Translations under genes and position numbers: made by a program
Shown: in pieces, positions 6,763 through 11,232 of the stretch
Layout of the letters: each line of letters begins with the position of its first letter
Position numbering within the stretch: position 1 is the stretch's first letter
Notes under the pieces: model-generated
What the model was told of the DNA's origin: nothing
Databases searched by the model: none
The model's input: the letters and a program-made list of their open reading frames with translations, nothing else
NCBI GenBank assembly: GCA_964618105.1
Contig: CAZUAJ010000029.1
Span: 1 to 11,232, forward strand
DNA from: CAG-273 sp964618105
GTDB taxonomy: Bacteria; Bacillota; Clostridia; TANB77; CAG-508
Direction: 5' to 3'
Length of the DNA: 11,232 bases

Positions 6763-8475
6763 TTACTTAAACTTCCATATTCTACTTATATGTGACTGTG
6801 AATTTGGTCTTTTAGTATTAAGGTAATCAGGTCTTTTTTCACGTTTCCACATTGGGTCTAGGAAAAGACCGCCATCATTTATTTTAGTAATTGGACTATA
6901 TGGAGCCATAAATGGAACGCCAAAAGATTTTATACTACATAAAACAGTAAAATATACACAAATTCCAATTGCAATTCCAAAAAAACCAGCAACATAGCCT
7001 AATATAGTAAAACCAAATCTTAATATTCGCAAATGATAACCAAAGTAAAAATCAGGAATAGCAAAAGAGGCAATACCAGTAATTGCTACAACAATAATTA
7101 AAATAGGGCTAACAATGTTAGCACTAACAGCTGCTTGTCCTAAAACCAAAGCACCAACAATACCAATTGTTGGACCAATAGGAGAAGGAACTCTTAAACC
7201 AGCTTCACGAATCAATTCAAAAGAAATTTCCATAAGCAAAATTTCAAAAATAATAGGGAATGGAACATTTTCTCTTGAAGCAATTACAGAAAACAGCAAT
7301 TCTGTTGGTAGCAATTCTTGATGAAAATCAGAAACAGCAACATATATGCCAGGTAGAAGCAGAGTAATAAATATAGAAATTAAACGCAAAAATTTAGAAA
7401 AATTTGCAAATTGAAATTTCAAATTACTATCTTCAGGTGAAGCAATAAAATCAACTAAAGTTGCAGGCATAATAAGTACATAAGGGTTTCCATTAACTAA
7501 AACCACAACTTTACCATTATATAAATGTTTAGCAGCTTTATCAGGTCTTTCAGTTGATATAATTTGCGGAACTGTATAGCCGTTTTTATCTTCTATTAGT
7601 TGCTGTAATTCACCACTAGAAAGAAGAGCGTCAATTTTTAAATTATTAACTCTATATTTCACTTCTGCAACTAAATCAGAATTTGCAATATCTTTCATAT
7701 AACAAACACAACACTTAGTTTTACTTAACTTACCAACATCAATATTTTCTATTATCAAATTCTCATTATTAACTATTCGTCGAATAAGAGATGTATTTGT
7801 ACGAATATTTTCAACAAAAGCTTCCTGAGGACCTTTAATAATAATTTCATTGCTAGGAGCCTCAACACTTCTCTGTTTAAATCCCTTTACATCAATATTA
7901 TATGCAATAGAAAGAGTATCAACAAAAAGCAAGCAATTACCAATGTTTACACCATTAAAAGCATCCTTAAAACTGCTAACTTTTTCAACACTATTTTGTG
8001 GAAGTAAACAATCTGAAATATAACTTTCCAAATCAAACTTTTTAACTTTTCTAACAGTAATATTATTTGTTTTGGCTTCTGAAATTATTTGATTTTGTTC
8101 ACCATCAAAAGTATTAGCTCTATTACGCATCATAAGAGCTGTTAAAACATTATCATTAACAAGCCCTGAATCAACCATACCATCAATAAAAAAGAGAAAA
8201 GCCTTATATTGTCTGTTTCTTGCATTCAAAGTAAACTCTCTAATAACAATATCACTATTTATTAAAACATTATATTTAACTTTAATATAATCAAGATTTA
8301 TAAAAATACTAGGAAATATATTTTCAGCCTCAAAAATTTTTTTATTTTCATCAACTATATCAACATCATCATTTGAATCTTCATAAGTACTAGAAATAGT
8401 AAAATTATATTCGCCCTGTTCAGGTGATTCAAAAATATTTTTAATTAAATTAGTAAACCTATTTTTAAAATTCAT
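6763..8475 (-). CDS. gerA: GerA-type germinant receptor A subunit
   Basis: The A subunit is the most conserved germinant receptor protein and is reported to form an oligomeric nutrient-gated ion channel in the inner spore membrane. The 570-residue protein has a long N-terminal cytoplasmic domain (1-355) with the signature GPQEAFVENIRTNTSLIRR at 215-233. A C-terminal membrane domain follows, with about five helices and the conserved block FPIIFEILLMEISFELIREA (406-425) then RVPSPIGPTIGIVGALVLGQ (428-447). The C-terminal tail contains DGGLFLDPMWKREKRPDY. The ATG at 8475 is chosen because GGAG lies at 8481-8484, five bases upstream. The frame stays open to 8610, but that extension runs into a promoter and a repeat element. 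First gene of the operon gerA-gerB-gerC-small ORF. CGA codons occur (Arg232-Arg233), CGG does not. Confidence 0.95.
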   Translation of the reverse strand: MNFKNRFTNLIKNIFESPEQGEYNFTISSTYEDSNDDVDIVDENKKIFEAENIFPSIFINLDYIKVKYNVLINSDIVIREFTLNARNRQYKAFLFFIDGMVDSGLVNDNVLTALMMRNRANTFDGEQNQIISEAKTNNITVRKVKKFDLESYISDCLLPQNSVEKVSSFKDAFNGVNIGNCLLFVDTLSIAYNIDVKGFKQRSVEAPSNEIIIKGPQEAFVENIRTNTSLIRRIVNNENLIIENIDVGKLSKTKCCVCYMKDIANSDLVAEVKYRVNNLKIDALLSSGELQQLIEDKNGYTVPQIISTERPDKAAKHLYNGKVVVLVNGNPYVLIMPATLVDFIASPEDSNLKFQFANFSKFLRLISIFITLLLPGIYVAVSDFHQELLPTELLFSVIASRENVPFPIIFEILLMEISFELIREAGLRVPSPIGPTIGIVGALVLGQAAVSANIVSPILIIVVAITGIASFAIPDFYFGYHLRILRFGFTILGYVAGFFGIAIGICVYFTVLCSIKSFGVPFMAPYSPITKINDGGLFLDPMWKREKRPDYLNTKRPNSQSHISRIWKFK

Positions 8476-8505
8476 AATAACTCCAAATATTAAAATTTCT
8501 AAATT

Positions 8506-8535
8506 TATTATTTTCCAGAACAAGAAAAAATATTC
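8506..8535 (-). promoter_or_regulatory. Possible sigma-G promoter of the ger operon
   Basis: On the minus strand GAATA (8535-8531) is followed after 18 bases by AATAATA (8512-8506). The known sigma-G pattern is GHATR, 17-18 bases, CATnnTA; only the first base of the -10 box differs. It lies 30 bases before the gerA start. Receptor operons are forespore (sigma-G) genes in known spore formers. In such AT-rich DNA a chance match is possible. Confidence 0.45.
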
Positions 8536-8538
8536 AAA

Positions 8539-8694
8539 AATTAAAAATGTCAGTTTTGGGGACGTTCCTTTAACTGACAAAAATGTCAGTTGAAGGGACA
8601 CACCTTGCAAAAGTGAAATAATTGTTAAGGTCTGTCCCCAGAGCTGACAAAAATGTCAGTTAAAGGAACGTCCCCAAAACTGACATTTTTAATT
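8539..8694. repeat. Compact inverted-repeat element, MITE/REPIN-like
   Basis: The arms 8539-8579 and 8654-8694 are a perfect 41-bp inverted repeat. The inner parts also match imperfectly. Four related units occur, two in each arm and pointing inwards: TGTCAGTTTTGGGGACGTTC, TGTCAGTTGAAGGGACACAC, and the mirrored copies, the inner right one reading TGTCAGCTCTGGGGACAGAC on the minus strand. Units share TGTCAG, GGGAC and CCTT. Small hairpins AACTGACA-AAAA-TGTCAGTT separate them. The element is clearly richer in G+C than its flanks, has no gene, and shows no obvious target duplication. Its right edge overlaps the first bases of the spoIVA stop. Such sequences are often mobilised in trans by IS200-like (Y1/RAYT) transposases; that link is inference, as no transposase is present. 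Confidence 0.85.
8649..8690 (-). terminator. Likely spoIVA terminator formed by the repeat's right arm
   Basis: Read leftwards from the spoIVA stop, AAAAATGTCAGTT (8690-8678) pairs over 13 bp with AACTGACATTTTT (8661-8649), leaving a 16-base loop and ending in five T. It starts three bases after the stop codon. This would end the spoIVA transcript and keep it apart from the ger operon. On the plus strand the same arm has no following T-tract of that kind. Confidence 0.55.
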
Positions 8695-10175
8695 ATAAAA
8701 TTATACAGATTAATCCGCCACTGCCTTCATTTACAATACGTTCTAATGTTTCTTGAAGCTTTGCTTGTGCATCATCAGGCATTTTAGACAATTTGTTTTG
8801 TAATCCTTCATTAACAAGTTCATGTAAATTTTTGCCAAATATGTTTGATTCCCAAATTTTCTTAGGATCTGATTCAAATTCTGAAAGCATATAATTTACT
8901 AAATCTTCAGATTGTTTTTCACTACCAACAATAGGTGATACTTCAGTTTCAATATCTGCTCTTATCATGTGTATACTTGGTGCTTTTGCTTTTAGTTTAA
9001 CTCCAAATCTAGAACCCTGTTTTACCATTTCAGGTTCTTCTAAAATTAATTCATCAATAGAAGGGGTAACAATTCCATAACCAGTTGCTTTTACTTCTTC
9101 TAAAGCGTAAGCTATTTTATCATATTGCTTTTTGGTTTTTGCAAATTCAGTCATTGTACTAAATAAGGTGCCTTCATTATCTATTTCAACACCAGAAATT
9201 TCTGTTAACACTTTATAAAATAGTTCATCGAGTAAATTAATAGAAACATTTACACTACCTTCACCAAGTCTAACTTCGGATAATGTAGTCTTTGTAATAA
9301 CTTTGGTATTTTGGAGAATATCAATTCCACGGTCTACTTGTTTTAAAACACGAATATTGTCAAAAGCTTTTTGAATTTCATCATATAGTTCAACTTTTAA
9401 CCAGTGATCATCAGGTAAACCTTCAACCCAGCGTGGAAAATCAATATTTATAGTTTCAATAGGAAACTCATATAAAATTTTACTGAAAATATCATCTATG
9501 TCTTCAATATCAAGTCTTGCACAATCAGTAGGTAAAACAGGAACGCCATATTTTTCTTCCAATTTTTTAGCCAAAGCTTTTGTATAATCAGAAAATGGAT
9601 CATCACTATTTAAAACAATAACAAATGGTTTATTAAGCTCTTTAAGTTCTTTTACAACCCTTTCTTCAGCATTAATATAATCTTCACGTGGAATGTCTGT
9701 AATGCTTCCATCTGTTGTTACTAAAATACCAATAGTTGAATGTTCTGCAATTACCTTTCTAGTGCCAATTTCAGCAGCTTCTTCAAAAGGTATTTCTTCT
9801 TCATACCAAGGAGTTTTAACCATACGAGGCATATCATCTTCTAAATATCCTATTGCATTATTCACCAAATAACCAACACAATCAACAAGCCTTGTTTTAA
9901 ATTTTAAATTTTCACCGATTGTGATTTCAACAGCTTCATTAGGAATAAACTTTGGCTCAGTAGTCATAATAGTTCTTCCACCAGCACTTTGTGGAAGTTC
10001 ATCTCTTGCTCTTTCTTTTTTATACTCATTATCAATGTTTGGAATAACAAGTAAATCCATAAAATTTTTTATGAAAGTTGACTTTCCGAGTACGTACAGG
10101 TCCAACAACACCTACATAAATATCACCATCAGTACGTTCAGCTATATCTTGATATAATTTCAAATTTTCATCCAT
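8693..10175 (-). CDS. spoIVA: SpoIVA, spore coat morphogenetic ATPase; needs a +1 frameshift at CGG codon 30
   Basis: SpoIVA is a mother-cell ATPase that polymerises on the forespore surface as the base layer of the coat. Translation from ATG 10175 gives MDENLKLYQDIAERTDGDIY then VGVVGPVRT, an excellent match to the SpoIVA N-terminus. At codon 30 the frame meets CGG (10088-10086) and would stop at codon 48. Moving +1 by one base restores GKSTFIKNFMDLLVIPN and runs unbroken to 8693, ending NEGSGGLICIIL. The joined protein is 493 residues (B. subtilis SpoIVA, 492), and the shift falls inside Walker A (GPVRT-GKS, residues 25-32). Other conserved parts: DELPQSAGGRTIMTTEPKF, RLVDCVGY, TPWYEE, EIGTRKVI, EHSTIGILVTTDGS, RQGSRFGV-like KQGSRFGVKLKAKAPSIHM and EKQSEDLV. 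Ribosome binding site is AGAGGGGGTT, 11-12 bases upstream. A lone start near 10111 would lose Walker A and is rejected. Confidence 0.95.
10073..10091 (-). other. Candidate +1 frameshift site in spoIVA
   Basis: On the minus strand the incoming frame reads ACT CGG AAA, with CGG as codon 30 (10088-10086). The needed outgoing frame is ACT-(C)-GGA-AAG-TCA, encoding T-G-K-S. Directly after the C a small hairpin can form: GAAAG, loop TCAA, CTTTC (10086-10073). The site shares T-CGG-AAA and the hairpin layout with the gerC site. ACT cannot easily re-pair on CTC, so if shifting is real, out-of-frame binding of tRNA-Gly at GGA next to a hungry CGG (Ty3-like) is the simpler model. Confidence 0.65.
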
Positions 10176-10222
10176 GAATTATTTAAACCCCCTCTAAGAA
10201 ATGTTTGTACTAAACTTTATTT

Positions 10223-10254
10223 AATGTATATTTAGAGTAAGCAAAACTTATGAC
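10223..10254 (-). promoter_or_regulatory. Possible sigma-E promoter of spoIVA
   Basis: On the minus strand GTCATAA (10254-10248) and TATACATT (10230-10223) resemble the sigma-E -35 and -10 boxes (GTCATATT-like and CATACANT). The -10 box matches at seven of eight positions. Spacing is 16-17 bases, one or two longer than usual. A start near 10216 would give a leader of about 40 bases. spoIVA is a mother-cell sigma-E gene in known spore formers, which supports the call. Confidence 0.45.
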
Positions 10255-10297
10255 AAAAATTTGAAATTATTTTTATAATATATAGAAATTTTAAAAA

Positions 10298-11008
10298 TTA
10301 ACATCTAACGAAATATAAAATAAGTAAATGAGCAGGGTAGAAGAAGTAAAGTAAATATTTTATTTTTTTACCTTGCTTTCCATTATATAAACAAATAAAT
10401 ATAATAGGAATAATTGTTCCTAAACACAAAAGAAGGTATAAATAATGGTAACCATAAGTGATAACAGAAATACCATATTTAATAATACATGCTGTAATAA
10501 AAAATATTATAGTACCAATTTTATCATTTTTAAATAAATAGAATAGCAATATAATTGCTATACCCCAAAAACCATAATCAAAATGGCATATTTGAGCCAG
10601 AGTGCCCAAAAAAATTGCAGGAATAATTCTAATAACTTTTTTTATAATATGATCAGTTTTTAAATTATTTGAAATTTTAAAAGAAAAATTTGATAAACAG
10701 TCATACAACCACATAGCAATTAAACCAAAAAATAAAGTTCCAAAAATATTGACAGTAAATCCATTAGTAAAAAGAGAGTCAAAAAGCATAAAAGGAATTT
10801 GTGAAATTATAGCAAACAAAAATAATCTTAAAATATACTTTTTAAGATTTTTGGTATGAATATAACCTTGTGAAATTTGAAAAGCAAAAATTGGAAACGC
10901 AATTCTTCCTAGCACATTAAATAAAGTAGTATATTTAAAATATGCAATACTTGTATGATCTATTAACATTGCAAACATAGCAATACATTTTAAAACAAAA
11001 CTGGTCAT
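10298..11008 (-). CDS. TraX family membrane protein
   Basis: This 236-residue protein has about seven predicted membrane helices and the TraX family pattern. The N-terminus has KCIAMFAMLIDHTSIAYF, followed by LGRIAFPIFAFQISQGYIHT and KKYILRLFLFAIISQIPF. The last helix has LLYFFYPAHLLILYF. TraX of the F plasmid acetylates pilin; chromosomal Firmicute members are of unknown function and may be membrane acyltransferases, so no specific role is claimed. Length is normal. The start ATG 11008 follows AAAGGAA. A TATAAT at 11044-11039 could be a -10 box, but its -35 is poor. It lies 122 bases upstream of spoIVA on the same strand. spoIVA has its own promoter candidate, so a joint operon is not needed. 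Confidence 0.88.
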   Translation of the reverse strand: MTSFVLKCIAMFAMLIDHTSIAYFKYTTLFNVLGRIAFPIFAFQISQGYIHTKNLKKYILRLFLFAIISQIPFMLFDSLFTNGFTVNIFGTLFFGLIAMWLYDCLSNFSFKISNNLKTDHIIKKVIRIIPAIFLGTLAQICHFDYGFWGIAIILLFYLFKNDKIGTIIFFITACIIKYGISVITYGYHYLYLLLCLGTIIPIIFICLYNGKQGKKIKYLLYFFYPAHLLILYFVRC

Positions 11009-11232
11009 ATATTAATTCCTTTCTATATAAATACATAAATTATAAAAAATATATAAACTTTAAAAAAATTAAATATTGTGATAAGCTATAAAAAGAATAG
11101 AACATTTTAAATGTAAATAAAAAAGTGAAATAATAATTATATAGAAAATGCAAAAAAGCATTTAAGTTTTAAATGGAGCGAACCACATACAAGTTACGAA
11201 CTATGTTCTCTTTCTGAAATTATTATATATAA
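11009..11232. other. AT-rich stretch upstream of the TraX gene, no gene seen
   Basis: These 224 bases are very AT-rich and hold no convincing open frame. A weak 6-bp hairpin, AAATGC and GCATTT around six A (11146-11163), is visible. A less AT-rich stretch at 11174-11211 (GGAGCGAACCACATAC...) can fold only imperfectly. It may belong to an RNA or regulatory element that continues past the window edge, but nothing identifies it. Confidence 0.4.

Noticed and set aside
8476..8610. N-terminal extension of GerA from an upstream start at 8610.
   Set aside because: It has no ribosome binding site, codes for no recognisable domain, and overlaps the promoter candidate and the repeat. ATG 8475 has GGAG at the right distance.
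8539..8694. CRISPR array in the TGTCAG repeats.
   Set aside because: Units are inverted and not direct with equal spacers, and there are only four; this is an inverted-repeat element.
8693..10111. spoIVA as an intact 472-residue gene starting near 10111.
   Set aside because: Its first residues (MLLDLYVL) are the wrong-frame reading of the true N-terminus. The product would lack Walker A's first half, and there is no ribosome binding site.
11174..11211. Possible tRNA or structured RNA near the right edge.
   Set aside because: There is no cloverleaf, no T-loop GTTCRANNC in the right place, and only imperfect pairing.

Overview
The window is about 75% A+T, uses AGA as its main arginine codon, and carries AGGAGG-type ribosome binding sites and spore genes (spoIVA and a GerA-type germinant receptor operon). 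This points to an endospore-forming, low-GC Firmicute, most likely an uncultured member of the class Clostridia. Genus cannot be settled from the sequence.

Left third (1-4153, + strand): housekeeping genes. The 3' end of rpsD is followed by rpoA and rplQ, the usual end of the alpha ribosomal-protein operon, then secG, a strong hairpin terminator, and rnr (RNase R). RpL17 carries a central insertion of about 50 residues. RNase R is short: it lacks the usual N-terminal region and the basic C-terminal tail. A long perfect hairpin (4161-4197) separates this block from the convergent genes on its right.

Middle (4215-8475, - strand): a germinant receptor operon reading leftwards, gerA-gerB-gerC, followed by a 56-residue two-helix membrane protein that fits the small D subunits of some Ger receptors. 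A sigma-G-like promoter lies upstream of gerA. GerC lacks the lipobox cysteine.

Between gerA and spoIVA (8539-8694): a compact inverted-repeat element with 41-bp perfect arms, built from four related units. It looks like a MITE/REPIN-type element and overlaps the spoIVA stop codon.

Right (8693-11008, - strand): spoIVA, the spore-coat basement-layer ATPase, with a sigma-E-like promoter, and upstream of it a TraX-family membrane protein.

Most unusual point: two genes, spoIVA and gerC, are complete only if translation shifts +1 once. Both shifts fall at the same sequence, T-CGG-AAA: an extra C sits before GGA, creating an in-frame CGG codon. By eye, these are the only two in-frame CGG codons in any real gene of the window, although CGA, CGC and CGT are used. 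Skipping one base gives a 493-residue SpoIVA with an exact Walker A motif and a 405-residue GerC. Both sites are also followed at once by a similar small hairpin (CGGAAA...TTTCA). This looks like programmed +1 frameshifting at a hungry or unassigned CGG codon in spore genes. Sequencing error or true mutation must still be excluded.
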